DNA of 64,000 nt from contig NC_133396.1 of NCBI RefSeq assembly GCF_047511655.1, positions 133,061,490 to 133,125,489 on the forward strand. Reading direction: 5' to 3'. Both the position numbers and the translations under genes were made by a program. The notes below the pieces were generated by a model that was given only the letters and a program-made list of their open reading frames with translations, was not told the origin of the DNA and made no database searches. This document shows positions 12,926 to 23,500 of the stretch, one piece after another; the first letter of the stretch is position 1; each line of letters starts with the position of its first letter. The DNA is from Castor canadensis. Its lineage: Eukaryota > Chordata > Mammalia > Rodentia > Castoridae.

Positions 12926-12956
12926 TCTCTCTCTCTCTCACACACACACACACACC
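12894..12956. repeat. Compound (TC)n-(CA)n microsatellite
   Basis: A TC dinucleotide run, broken once by 'ccttct' near 12,922, passes directly into a CA run ending near 12,955. The minus-strand frame full of Arg/Glu across it and the plus-strand Ser/Leu frame are simple translations of this repeat. Confidence 0.95.
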
Positions 12957-13199
12957 ATCCTTAGTCTCTCCAAACTATGATATGCTTCACTGGGTTTTCT
13001 CTATTAATTCTTTCTATTGTATATATCTGTTATATATTAAAGTGATGTTTTGAATTCCTCATTTAAAAAGTGTTTCCCATTTGATCACCCTCCAATTTTC
13101 TCAAAACCGGTCTTAAACTCATTCATCAGTGTGTGACCAGACCTATATCACAATATGCTTACATTATAATCACTAGCCAAGAAGCACTACAATATAAAG

Positions 13200-13425
13200 A
13201 GTAACAGCATGGGTATCACTGTTCAAATCCCAGCTGTGCAAATTTCTGGAAGTCACTTAACCTCTCTATGCTTCATTTTCCTCCTTTATGCAATAAAATA
13301 TGAACAGTGACTTCCTCACACAGTCATTGAAAGGACTAAGTGGTTAATGAATATAATGATGAAAACACTGAACATCATACACAGGAAACACAGCAAGTAA
13401 ATAGTAGCTGTGATTAGAGTGGTTG
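13200..13425 (+). mobile_element. MIR SINE
   Basis: The landmark order 'gttcaaatcccagctgtgca', 'gaagtcacttaacctctcta', 'tgcttcattttcctccttta', 'tgcaataaaatatgaacagt', 'cattgaaaggactaagtgg' and 'aagtaaatagtagctgtgat' reproduces the MIR consensus in the forward direction. It is diverged, as expected of an ancient placental element. Confidence 0.8.
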
Positions 13426-13429
13426 TTTG

Positions 13430-14194
13430 TACGAGACTGTGACTATGTGACTATCCTATGCCATTCACAGGGCTTGGCTCAGGTCTCAGCATGTTGGTGA
13501 TTAACCCCAAGCCTAGTAGCTAAATCTAATGGCTTGTAGTCCAGGAGGAACACGGGGGCTGAAGCACACACATCACAGTAAAGGTGTCCCTCATAAAATG
13601 GGTGCAAGGGAAGTCCACTGACTCCCTGGTGACCCGACATGAAGATGGCAGAGAAGTCTTCCAGTGGGGACAAACTGAATTAAATTGATCTCATCAGCAT
13701 TGCAGCTGCCAAAAGAAAATAAAAACTGGCAAAGTGAGTCTCAGAATGCCAACCCTGAATATTTTACAAGATTAATATTAAGCATTACTACACAGAAAAC
13801 TGCTCCACTCATTACATTTCCCTGGGATGGCCTCTTCAGTTTGTAAAGCTCCTGTCTCATGACAGGTGTAAGAAATACGAGCTCCAAGAAATGCCCAACA
13901 GACACATAGGACACAGTGTGCCTACCAACTTCTAGATTTGGGCAGCAGAGAATACTGGAGATATGGGGATATCTTTGGGATTAGAAGTTAATTTCTTTTC
14001 CAACTCAGTCATATCACAATTTTATTTATCAGCCGTACTTTTGCATACACACATAAGTATCCTACATAATAATCTTTGCTATATAGAAACCTTAGCAGCA
14101 AAGCCCCATATTAAAATTGGTAAGTGATATCAACTGAGTTTTTTATTATAAGCAGAATACTATCCTAGCTGATAAAAAAGTGATAAAAAGAGGT
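13430..14194. other. Unassigned sequence
   Basis: No gene or assignable repeat. A 64-codon minus-strand frame at 13,479-13,673 has no recognisable content. Confidence 0.4.
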
Positions 14195-14765
14195 GCTCAT
14201 TATTGTCCCTTTCCTTCAAAATACCCCTAAAGACACCCAAGTCTTAATTACAAGAACTTACTAATGTCACCTTACATGGGAAGAAAGACTTTGCAGATGT
14301 GATTAAGAGTTTTGGTTTGATTTTTTGAGACAAAGTCTCACGGTGTATCCCAGACTGACTCAGAACTCCTTATCTTCCTTCCTCAGCCTCCCAAGTATTG
14401 GGATTATAGTTATGTACCACTATGCCCAGCTAAGTTAAGGGTCTTGAGATGGGAAGGTTATCCTGAATTATTTGAGTTGACACTACATGTAATCGTATGT
14501 CTTCTTATAAGAAGAAGGAAGACAGAGATTTGACTGCAAACCAAAAAGAAGAACAAAGGAAATAGAGATTGGACCAATGTGGCCACAAGCCAAGTAATGA
14601 GAGCAGAGATGATGACAGACATAGATTCTCCCCAGAGCCTCCTGGGAGAGAGCAGCCTTTCTAACACCTTGGTTTACCACGTTGCACTCAGTGCATATTT
14701 CTGGCCCACAGAACAGAGGTGTAAGAGAACACCTTTGTGTCAGAAAAGCCACAAAGTTTAAGGTA
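14195..14765 (+). mobile_element. MaLR/MLT1-type LTR relic, split by a B1
   Basis: Left part: 'caagtcttaattacaagaac' and 'gactttgcagatgtgattaa'. Right part, after the B1 insert: 'taagggtcttgagatgggaa', 'ggttatcctgaattatttga', 'ggccacaagccaagtaatga', 'attctccccagagcctcctg', and an end near 'gccacaaagttta'. Together they give the order of an ancient placental LTR seen also at 43.2 kb. The subfamily name is uncertain. The B1 sits where the intact LTR reads 'gattaagttaagg'. Confidence 0.6.
14310..14431 (-). mobile_element. B1 SINE
   Basis: On the plus strand it begins 'ttttttgagacaaagtctca' and contains 'cctcagcctcccaagtattg' and 'ggattatagttatgtaccac', the reverse complement of a B1 monomer. 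It interrupts the LTR around it. A short 'taag' on each side may be the remains of the target duplication. Confidence 0.85.
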
Positions 14766-14769
14766 GTTT

Positions 14770-15756
14770 GTTGGGACAGTAAAGGAAATTAATATCATGT
14801 CATACATATTTATAATATTGAGACAACTGTCTACCAGGGAAGTGAACATATATTCCCAAAAGAAAGAAATTAAATAGTCCCATTCCTGATAAGAGTAAAC
14901 AAAGAGGTTTTCATGAGCAGAGAGTCCAGGAAAGCCTCAGAAAGGAGAGAGAATTTAACCTGAACTTGTAAAACAGAGTGACAGAAGGTGAGGCTGCAAG
15001 GCATTTCAAGTCAGGGAACAATCCTAGCAGACTCCAAGATTGGTGGTAGAAAGGAATGTGAACAGCAGCTTACCTAATAACCTCAATTCAGTCACTGCAA
15101 ATGATTCAGACCCATCAAAGACAATATAGAACAGCTGGAGAACTTGCCAACTACAAGTGAGGCATACATGGTCATTATTGTCATTATTATTACAATAAAT
15201 AACACCAGCCTTTTTTAGAACAATGCTTTTAGAGTCCAGGAATGGCTCCAGAATTCCCTAGCCTTGTGATTAAGAAAAGTTTTCCAGATATCACTGATGT
15301 TTGTTTCCAAGTGCTCTAGTGAGCACTAAGTGCCACGACAGATGGAATGTCCCAGTACACTGACTGCCTACAGTGGTGTCTCAGTTTTACCAATCTTTAC
15401 AACCAGCCTGTGAAGTAAGCCAGGTGTTGCCTGCCTTACTAGGTTACCATGAGATGGACCTAGATCATGAGATGGACCATAGTTGTCCAGTCCCCTGGCA
15501 CAAATACCGACTCGAGACCATGGCACATTGGTCACTTGTGAATAATATGCTAACATCGCCAATATGGTAGACATTTGGCTTATGACCACTGAGTATATTA
15601 TATACTGGTCTGAACTGAGATGTGCTGCAAGTGTAAGACACTGGATTTGAACTCTTCACTTGAAGAAAAAAATGTAAGAATCTTAATAATTTTTATATTA
15701 CCTGTTAAAACAACATACAAGCTAAATATATTATTAAAATTAGTTTCACCATTTTG
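14770..15756. other. Unassigned sequence
   Basis: A possible old repeat pattern lies near 14,900-15,030. Overlapping short frames on both strands at 15,368-15,660 have no recognisable domain. Two adjacent near-repeats 'atgagatggacc' at about 15,449-15,479 form a small direct duplication. Confidence 0.4.
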
Positions 15757-16079
15757 TCTTTTGTTTTTTGGGTGGATAGACACTACTGGGGTGCTTGTTA
15801 GGCAGGCACTCTACCACTTGAGCCTCACCCCAGCCCTTTTTGCTTTATGTTTTTTTCCATTAGGGACTCATAAGTTTGCTTGGGACCCTCCTCAAGCTAC
15901 GATTCTCCAAACTATGGCCTCTCATGTAGCTGGGATGATAGGTGCATGCCACCATGCTAGGCTTGTTGGTTGAGAAGGGTCTTGCTAACTTTTTGCCCAT
16001 GCTGGCCTCAAACCATGATCCCCCTAATCTTACCACCCAAATCACCGGGATTTCAGGCACATGCCTACCACACTTGGTT
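15757..16079 (-). mobile_element. Trimeric ID-B1-B1 SINE
   Basis: In plus-strand order: an ID-like part in reverse ('aggcaggcactctaccactt', 'gagcctcaccccagcccttt'), a first B1-like reverse part ('agggactcataagtttgctt', 'tagctgggatgataggtgca'), and a second B1-like reverse part ('gagaagggtcttgctaactt', 'gctggcctcaaaccatgatc', 'gggatttcaggcacatgcct'). It is about 100 bases longer than the ordinary dimers here. The same three-part layout recurs at 18.48 kb, so the extra unit belongs to the element and is not a chance neighbour. Confidence 0.7.
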
Positions 16080-17561
16080 ATTGCCTTTCCTGTTTAACAT
16101 GGCTTCTAGAGAATTGAAAATGGCCTGTGTGGCTTACGTTGCAGTTGGATGGCAGCACTGTTCTAGAGAAGCGCCTTCCTCTCATGGCAGTAGTAACACA
16201 CATCCAGCAAGTTTCCGTTGCTTTGCTACTGCACATTGCCCACTGTGGATGTTATTACCAACCTGGCTAAATAGTAAAATATGAGCGCAAAGAAAGGCCT
16301 ATTGTTTATAGAGAAGACTTGAATACCAAAACCTAGTTGCTAAAATAAACTGTTATTAAATTAAGTGTAGCTGTAACAAATATAAAAAATGGAGGCAAAT
16401 TGTAAAGTTTGAGTTTCTATATTGAGTTTCTTCCACACGCATCTTTATTACTTCCAATGTATAAATAAAAACCAGATGTCTACGCAGTACATTACAGGTG
16501 TGACTTAGATAAGAGATTTCATGCTTAAATCCTATCCAGAGACTTAGCGTTGACTGGCTTCAGAAGATTATCCAATAAAAGCACTTTTAAACATCTTAGG
16601 AAATGTTAAAATTTTGCATTGTACAGATGTCATTTGCATGATTCCCTACTTAATTAATTTTTGTCATTAATCAAAAACCACCCTAACTGAATTGTATTAG
16701 AGTTTCTTCTATATCACTATTAACTGGAAAGATTCATACCAAACAGCCTCAGGCACTTGTCCAAAGACGTCATCTAGCACACAAGGAGCCAAAGCTTGGT
16801 AGCAGATCTCTATAAATCAAAGCCAAAGCCTCTTGCCATTATGCAGCACTATCTCTTGGTTTATAAAATAACTTAAGCCAAGATTTATAGTTACACAAAA
16901 ATAACTGTTGAATCCTAATTCCTCTAAAAACACATTGATCTCTATAGGATTAATTCATGCGATCAGAATAAACCTAAGATCAAATTTTCAAAACATATTC
17001 TTCAATTACCATATAAAACTAAATTTCACATAAAAAAATTTCTCTAGATGCAATGGAATTTTCCCATTTGGCTATTTCTCTCTCATTTAGAAAATGTAAG
17101 CAGTCAATACAGAACACAACTAAGCCCAACTATTGACCTCAACAGGTCGATATGGATGTTCAATATTAGTCAGACATAGCTCAGTTGTCAAATTTGCACT
17201 TGAGGAAAAGATTACTGTTTCAGTTCCTATTACTTATTCCAGGAACCAGCTGACTCCCTGTGGTCCTCCATGTAACCTATCTGTCATATTCAAAGCAAAG
17301 CTGCTTCCAAATGCAATATTGACCTTACAGAGCAATCCTGTAGGACAGAGAAATGGTTCCTGGTCTGCATATTTGTGCTTCAACCATGCAGTTATCCTGA
17401 CCCTTGCCAATCACCTGGCTTTGAGAGAAGAGATGCAAGAAAAGTATCAACCACGCTATGCCAGATGGTCTGAGAACTAATAAAATAGTTCTGCGTTCTC
17501 TACACTTATTCTTATTAACCCTATTCTTTCAATCTAGAAAACAGTAAACAACTGTAATTTT
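16080..17561. other. Unassigned sequence with a 115-codon frame
   Basis: Repeat-poor. A plus-strand open frame at 17,133-17,480 (115 codons, ATG start, TAA stop) is somewhat less AT-rich than its flanks. It shows no signal peptide, membrane segment or motif I recognise, and no clear splice sites. Chance or a non-coding exon are both possible. Confidence 0.35.
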
Positions 17562-17668
17562 CAGCTGCTAAGTGTGCACCCAACACTTGGGAGGCTGAGG
17601 CAGGAGGGTAGGAAGTTGAAGGCCAACCTGGGCTACAGAGTAAAACCTTGTCTAACAAAAAGTAAAGG
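17562..17668 (+). mobile_element. B1 SINE
   Basis: Forward B1 monomer with 'cacttgggaggctgaggcag' and 'gaaggccaacctgggctaca', ending 'aaaaccttgtctaacaaaaa'. Of the B1 copies in the window it keeps the core most clearly, though its left end is altered. Confidence 0.85.
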
Positions 17669-17669
17669 G

Positions 17670-18221
17670 CTTACCAGCCCAGGAAAAGAGGAGAAAGTGT
17701 GCATCAAAACTTGTGTTGAGAATTCTGCATCGTGTCTTGGCACCGATGGGCACTCCGTTAATATTCGACAATAGAAACTGAGAACAGATATTGTACTGAG
17801 TGGGGAGACACACTGGAAAAAAGAGAAAAAATTTACAATTTTTGAAACACAGGTGAGGGAAATAATAGCAACCTACAGGCAAGAACAAGGAGAACTACTA
17901 GTAGAAATGGATTCACACACACCTCAGTGAGATGTAATTGATTCAGCTCACTCAGAAGTTGACTGTCCAGGAGAGGAGAAAGAGTCTAGAACTACAAGAT
18001 TTCTGTTTCTGTGGCTTCATGGATGGTAATATCAACAATGGAGAAAAAAGATGACAATAGGATCAAGTTTCTGCTGGAAAAATGTGTTTGTCACTTATCC
18101 CTGTTGTAATGCATATGTATTTACCAAATTGTGTACTTAGTATCTCCCCGCTTTGTGTGTTAGAGTCTATGGGTGCTTGGACTATAAATCTTGGTACAGT
18201 GAAAGTGCTCAAATTTTATTT
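17670..18221. other. Unassigned sequence
   Basis: No gene or repeat that I can support. Confidence 0.4.
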
Positions 18222-18303
18222 AGGGAAGGAAAGAGGAAGGAAGGGAGGGGAAGGAAAGGAAAGGGAAATAAGAAATGAGGGAAGAAGAAGGAAGGAAGAT
18301 TAA
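18222..18303. repeat. GGAA-rich low-complexity tract
   Basis: Irregular GGAA, GGGA and GAAG units on the plus strand, with no fixed period. The Lys/Arg-rich and Phe/Pro-rich frames across it are simple translations of the tract. Confidence 0.85.
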
Positions 18304-18477
18304 GAGGATCTAGAGTCCAGGAGGAAGAACACAGGTCTGCAAATAGAATCACTAGCATAAAGTCCAAATCTGATTTCCAAATTATAGAACCAACAGTGTT
18401 GTGCAACTGCAGGACCAACTCCTCCATGCCAATATAGATTTTTTAAATTAATAATGCTTCCTGGTTGAGGGAATAGT

Positions 18478-18804
18478 TTTTATTTTCAGTTCTAGAATTT
18501 GAACTCAGGGCCTAGTGCTTGCTAGGCAAGTGCTCCACCACTTAAGCTACTCCCCCAGCCCTTTGTCACTTTAGTCATTTTTTGCAGATATGGCCTGGGG
18601 GCAGCCTCAGACTACCAGGTTCTTCTGCTTACACCCTCCCCCCCACACACATACCTGGGACTACAGACACACTGAGCACCAGATTCAGCTTATTGATTGA
18701 GATGGAGTCTTGCTAACTCTTGGCCCAGACTTTGAACCACAAAATCCTCCTGATCTTCACCACCCAGGTAGCTGGGATTACAGGGCATGTGCTGCCATGC
18801 CCAG
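18478..18804 (-). mobile_element. Trimeric ID-B1-B1 SINE (second copy)
   Basis: Plus-strand order: reversed ID-like part ('tttgaactcagggcctagtg', 'gctaggcaagtgctccacca', 'actcccccagccctttgtca'), a first reversed B1-like part ('gggggcagcctcagactacc', 'acctgggactacagacacac'), and a second reversed B1-like part ('gagatggagtcttgctaact', 'ccaggtagctgggattacag', 'gccatgccca'). Length and order match the copy at 15.76 kb. A C-run and ACAC run near 18,630-18,650 sit inside the first B1 unit. Confidence 0.75.
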
Positions 18805-20734
18805 AAAAGAGTATCTTTTAATATAAGATTGTATCTATTTAGGGTAGTATCTGCAATTGAAATATTACTGTGCTAATTTTCAAGCAACCTGCATAGTAGC
18901 AAAGTAATGGTTTCCTACTTGAATTCCTCTCTGGAGTTCTATAACGTATTCAGTAATACATTTCTCTATTCCATTTCAGGGGGGAAGGTAAAAGTATTCA
19001 GAAAACTACAGACAGACTAACAGACACAAAGGGATGAATCCCTGAAACTACAGTTTTTAGGGCTCATAACCAAAGATGCACATACATTGTATTCAAGCAC
19101 AGCTACTGAAATATTAAAACATTGAGCTCTTCTCCATAATTGTGATGGCAATTTCACCAAATGGCTTAAGTATGGATTGAAATCAACAGTATATCACAAG
19201 AAACAGAGAAAGGGAAAATAATACATGATGAGTAAAAACCACTGCATGTTTTTAATATGTCATGTCAAATATTCTTTAACACTTAATTTTGCCTTTAATA
19301 GAGGCCTGGCTTATCGCAAAATGATTGACACATTCTCCCTGTTTCATCTATTGTAATGTTCTTCAATTGCTAGAGAATTTCTTAATCAAAAGAACAGTTC
19401 TGCACCACCCTTGGATATCAAAGGAGATGGTTTCTATAGCTATTACTGAATCAAAGAATTATTCTTTGAGGAACCTAAGGTGAGACATTGAAAAATCCTT
19501 CCGGGATACAGATGAAAAATGCCACATGTGTGTTTTCCCCAAGAATCCAGTGCAATCCATCAAAAGACTAATAAAAACACAGGTCCACACTCACTTGATA
19601 CATGTATTCACTGCTCCTGTTCTTTTTCCTGCATTTTCTGTGTGGCGGCTGCTCTGCTAATCTTACTCATGTGGAGTATAGCTGGATAAGGAAAAATGCC
19701 AGGCCTGATTAACGAGTCAGGTGAGAAAATGACCCCTGAAATGCTTTCATTTCAATAGGCTTTTGTGCTAAGGAGCCAGGCCAGGGTGGGAGAGACATGT
19801 CATGGAAGAGCAAAAGGTACATGAATAATGATAAGATTTCCCACAGTAAGCCATGTGCCATCTGTGGCCATAATGTCACCAGCTGAAAGTTATTTAATTA
19901 CTTTGTTCTGGAAACCCAAGTCCTTGTGGTTCAAAAGAAGGCATTTATAAAGCCTACTGGAAACTAAGGTAATTAGCACATAGCCCATTATTCAAGAGCT
20001 CAGTTCTTAATTATAAAACTGAGAAATGACTTGATGTTTTTAATATTGTAGCTAGTGATGATCCTTTAAAAAAATTTTTTTTCAAGATGGAAACCTACCC
20101 ATTTGAAAACAGAAGTTGTTAACTTGCTCCCTGAATTAAACATCTGGTAACATTTTCATCTTTTGCAAACTAGTAAAATGTTATAGTATTTTTGACAGTG
20201 GGAGTTCAGTGCCAGAAGAAATTTTATCAGTACAAAGAGACTACAAAATAGGTTTCTTACTGGGCCACAGGGTTTCTTAATCTTTATCTTACAGCATTAA
20301 AAAAAAAAAAAAAAGCACCACGGGGAAGGTGCTATTTGCCTATAATTTCTCTAGGAATTAATTTAGGAAGAACTTAACAGCAAAGAAAGGAATATAACTA
20401 TTCCCACAGACTGTGTGAATGCATAGAGTGAAATGTGCTCTATTTAAATGTTTTGGACATTAAACAGCTTTATAAGCATTGCTACTTCTGTACAATCACT
20501 TTGCTCTCTTATTCAATCAGTTACATCTATCTTTTATTGGACCCTGTTTATCATTCACTGATTTTTGTTTTTCTAGCAGCATTAATTTTTATTAGCATGT
20601 GATAGTCAAAGACAAGCATAGTACATATTATTGGCAAGCTTTTAATAGAGACATAGGAAAGCTCTGTGGGACCCCTGAGTCCAGCCATCTTGGGGTGCTC
20701 AGCATACATGTTCTGAAGAGCAGAGAACAGCACT
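18805..20734. other. Repeat-poor stretch, possible non-coding regulatory sequence
   Basis: No repeat is recognisable from about 18,810 to 20,280 apart from a 16-base A run at 20,299-20,314. The part at 19,860-20,030 is rich in TAAT-type homeodomain-like cores ('ttatttaattactttg', 'aaggtaattagcac', 'cttaattataaaac'). That kind of clustering is seen in developmental enhancers but also arises by chance in AT-rich DNA. Confidence 0.35.
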
Positions 20735-20973
20735 TACAAGTTGTGGAAACTTGCTCAAGACCTCTGAACTCTCAACACTTCATCTTCTTATCTGTAAAAC
20801 TGAGAAATAGGAAGTGAGAATTAAGATCATCTGGGCTGGGGGCATGGTTCAGGTAGTACAGCAAGCACAAGGCCCTGAGTTCAAACCCCAGCACGGCCAA
20901 AAATAAATTAAAAAATAAAAGCGACAAGTAGATTGCCTGGCACATTTTAAGGCTCAGGAAACAGTTGTTAATC
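20735..20973 (+). mobile_element. MIR SINE split by an ID SINE
   Basis: The left part 'cttgctcaagacctctgaac', 'cttcttatctgtaaaactga' and the right part 'gattgcctggcacattttaa', 'aaacagttgtta' together give the middle and end of a forward MIR. The ID element at 20,832-20,921 lies between them. Confidence 0.7.
20832..20921 (+). mobile_element. ID-type SINE
   Basis: Starts 'tgggctgggggcatggttca' and contains the B-box-like 'gagttcaaaccccagcac', followed by an A-rich tail with AAAATAAA units. It derives from a tRNA-like RNA, so polymerase III promoter boxes are expected. No target duplication can be seen at its ends. Confidence 0.85.
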
Positions 20974-20978
20974 TAATT

Positions 20979-20994
20979 CCTGTAGGGGGCGCTG
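20979..20994 (+). promoter_or_regulatory. CTCF-like binding motif
   Basis: The 16 bases CCTGTAGGGGGCGCTG fit the CTCF core CCASYAGRKGGCRS at every position but one (T for A at the third position). It lies just right of the MIR end and about 95 bases left of the L1 insertion, and is one of very few CpG-containing G-rich words in this AT-rich region. Binding is inferred only. Confidence 0.55.
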
Positions 20995-21086
20995 TATAAA
21001 GTGTAAAGTGGCAGGAGATTATTTTTTAATTCAGCCTCCTTAAAATTTGGAGCAAAAAGAAGTTAGAAGTGTACACTTTTTCTTGC

Positions 21087-21503
21087 GGGGAAAAAGGAAC
21101 CCTTTTACACTGTTGGTGGGAATGTAGACTAGTACAACCACTCTGGAAAAAAATTTGGAGGCTACTTAAAAAGATGGACATCGATCTACCATTTGATCCA
21201 GCAATACCACTCTTGGGGATATACCCAAAAGACTGTTACTCCAGAGGCACCTGCACATCCGTGTTTATTGCGGCACTATTCACAATAGCCAAGTTATGGA
21301 AACAGCCAAGATGTCCCAGCACTGACGAATGGATTAAGAAAATGTGGTATCTATACACAATGGAATTTTATGCAGCCATGAAGAAGAACGAAATGTTATC
21401 ATTCGCTGGTAAATGGATGGAATTGGAGAACATCATTCTGAGTGAGGTTAGCCTGGCTCAAAAGACCAAAAATCGTATGTTCTCCCTCATATGTGGACAT
21501 TAG
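21087..21503 (+). pseudogene. L1 ORF2 C-terminal remnant
   Basis: About 139 codons of ORF2 read without a stop to TAG. Recognisable L1 C-terminal features include a Trp-rich 'HCWWECRLVQPLW' segment, 'PAIPLLGIYPKD', the 'MEFYAAMKKNEM' segment and a final 'LICGH' before the stop. The endonuclease and reverse transcriptase domains are absent because of 5' truncation, so it cannot act by itself. The apparent start upstream of the L1 boundary is not a real start codon. Confidence 0.9.
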
Positions 21504-21988
21504 ATCAAGGGCTAACACAACAAGGGGATTGGACTATGAGCACATGATAAAAGCGAGAGCACACAAGGGAGGGGTGAGGATAGGTAAGACACCTAAAAAA
21601 ACTAGCTAGCATTTGTTGCCCTTAACGCAGAGAAACTAAAGCAGATACCTTAAAGCAACTGAGGCCAATAGGAAAAGGGGACCAGGAACTAGAGAAAAGG
21701 TTAGATCAAAAAGAATTAACCTAGAAGGTAACACCCACACACAGGAAATCAATGTGAGTCAATGCCCTGTATAGCTATCCTTATCTCAACCAGCAAAACC
21801 CCTTGTTCCTTCCTATTATTGCTTATACTCTCTCTACAACAAAATTAGAGATAAGGGCAAAATAGTTTCTGCTGGGTATTGAGGGGGGGAGCGGGAGGGG
21901 GCGGAGTGGGTGGTAAGGGAGGGGGTGGGGGCAGGGGGGAGAAATGAACCAAGCCTTGTATGCACATATGAATAATAAAAGAAAAATG

Positions 21989-22027
<39 letters not shown>
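21087..22027 (+). mobile_element. Young 5'-truncated L1 with poly(A) tail
   Basis: The element starts inside ORF2, keeps the ORF2 stop at 21,501-21,503, and has a 3' UTR of about 480 bases with a G-rich polypurine tract (about 21,881-21,942), an AATAAA within 'gaataataaaagaaaaatg' and a pure run of 39 A at 21,989-22,027. The open ORF2 frame and long unbroken A tail point to a recent insertion. A related copy of the 3' UTR is at 37.7 kb. I could not find a target-site duplication. Confidence 0.9.
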
Positions 22028-22028
<1 letters not shown>

Positions 22029-22439
22029 AAAACAGGTTTATATTTCATTATTACATATCATGAAAATGAAACATTTGTCTATTACTATTTCAGAGGCTTC
22101 TATATGCAAATGAATTATTCATCATGGACTGAGAAGCACAGATTCCTTCTCTGAAGACAAGGAGGGTTACACCCAATAAATGATCTGATTAAAATGTTCT
22201 GGCTGGGCCTGATTTTTCTGTGCTATTATAGAAATAACTGACAGGTCAAAAGAGAACTGGCACATTTTCAAAAGCAAACTTAACAAAAAATATTAAGTCT
22301 TGGTTAAGAAAAAAAAAAAAAAACACTGACTACCATCAAAGTGTTCTCTGCAGTATTCACATGAAAGGGATGCAAGGAACTGATCTGAGCAGGTCTAGAT
22401 ACCAGGAAGAACACTTTCATTGTATTGTTATTCAAATAA
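22028..22439. other. Unassigned sequence
   Basis: An A run lies at about 22,310-22,323 with no clear element upstream. Nothing else supported. Confidence 0.4.
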
Positions 22440-22650
22440 CATAATTGCCCGTATTGTTTGCCCAACTACAATGTGCTTGGCACATACTCAGTACATTTCA
22501 TGGCATGTCTTCTTAAATCCTCTCAACTCCTGAAGGAAATGGAAGTGTAGAGAGGGTAATCATTTGACCAACATCCCTCCCCCACCCCCACCCATAAAGA
22601 GAAATAAAGACCATGGCACTCACACCAGGTCTACTGACTACAATCTAAGA
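22440..22650 (-). mobile_element. MIR relic
   Basis: Landmarks 'acaatgtgcttggcacatac', 'ttaaatcctctcaactcctg' and 'ggtctactgactacaatcta' follow the reversed MIR order. A C-rich insert 'ccctcccccacccccaccc' interrupts the middle. Confidence 0.55.
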
Positions 22651-23284
22651 TGTGCTTCTGAAATCTACTTTTTAAAATGCTCTATAATTATAATGTTGTA
22701 TAATTAGAACAACAAAGACATCTACTAAAATACAGTTTCTTGGGGAAAAATTTTCTCATGAAGTAGAAGACAATGTGTGTCCATTCCCACAATTTTATGC
22801 ACCACAATCAAAGATGCATGTTAAGCAAGTTAAAATTGCCTTCAGAATGTGGTAACGAAGACAATAACCCAACTTGACCCTAAAGCTTTACCAAAACCCT
22901 AGATCTATAATGACAAATCCCTCACATGTTAGGTCAATAAGAGTGAAGCTACACTGATTTCACAACACGAGATAGAAAAATGTTTTTCAAGCCTTGAGCA
23001 AGGAGAAAGAGAAGAAAATATTTATTATTTATGCTGGAAAATGGAAGAGTCATTGCATCTCTGATATTTTTATCTTAATCAGTAACTTTGCATGGTATGA
23101 GAAAGGAGCAGATGCAGTGTTCTCAGCTCTGCCTTCAGTGGAGGGTCACTTTGAGTAAGTGATTTCATCCTAATAAAGACATCATTTGTAAATCACTTAG
23201 AGCAATACATACCACAGAGTACATTCGTGTTCTGTTGAATGAGTCCTATAGCTGCATATTTAAGTAGAAATATTCACAGTACAG

Positions 23285-23500
23285 ATAATAATTTAAATTT
23301 ATTGGCTGCTTACCATATGTCAACTACTGAAATAAATTCCTTTCATGGATTAATTTATTTCATCCTTATAATACATTTTGGTGGTAAGTACCAGGTGAGA
23401 AAACTGAGGTTACAGAAATGAAATAACTTGCCCAAACTCACTTGGCTGGTAAACTTGTGGAACTGAAACTCAACTTGGGCCATCTGGCTCCAGAGGCCAG
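23285..23500 (-). mobile_element. MIR SINE
   Basis: Reverse MIR order is well kept: 'ttattggctgcttaccatat', 'ttaatttatttcatccttat', 'gtgagaaaactgaggttaca', 'aacttgcccaaactcacttg', 'ctggtaaacttgtggaactg' and 'tctggctccagaggcc'. This is one of the clearest ancient SINEs in the window. Confidence 0.85.

Noticed and set aside
12661..13053. Arg/Glu-rich minus frame and Ser/Leu-rich plus frame
   Set aside because: Both are translations of the TC/CA microsatellite.
20832..20921. tRNA gene
   Set aside because: The B-box-like word belongs to an ID SINE. No cloverleaf or anticodon arm is preserved.
21845..22048. Phe/Pro-rich minus-strand frame
   Set aside because: It is the reverse of the L1 poly(A) tail and G-rich tract.
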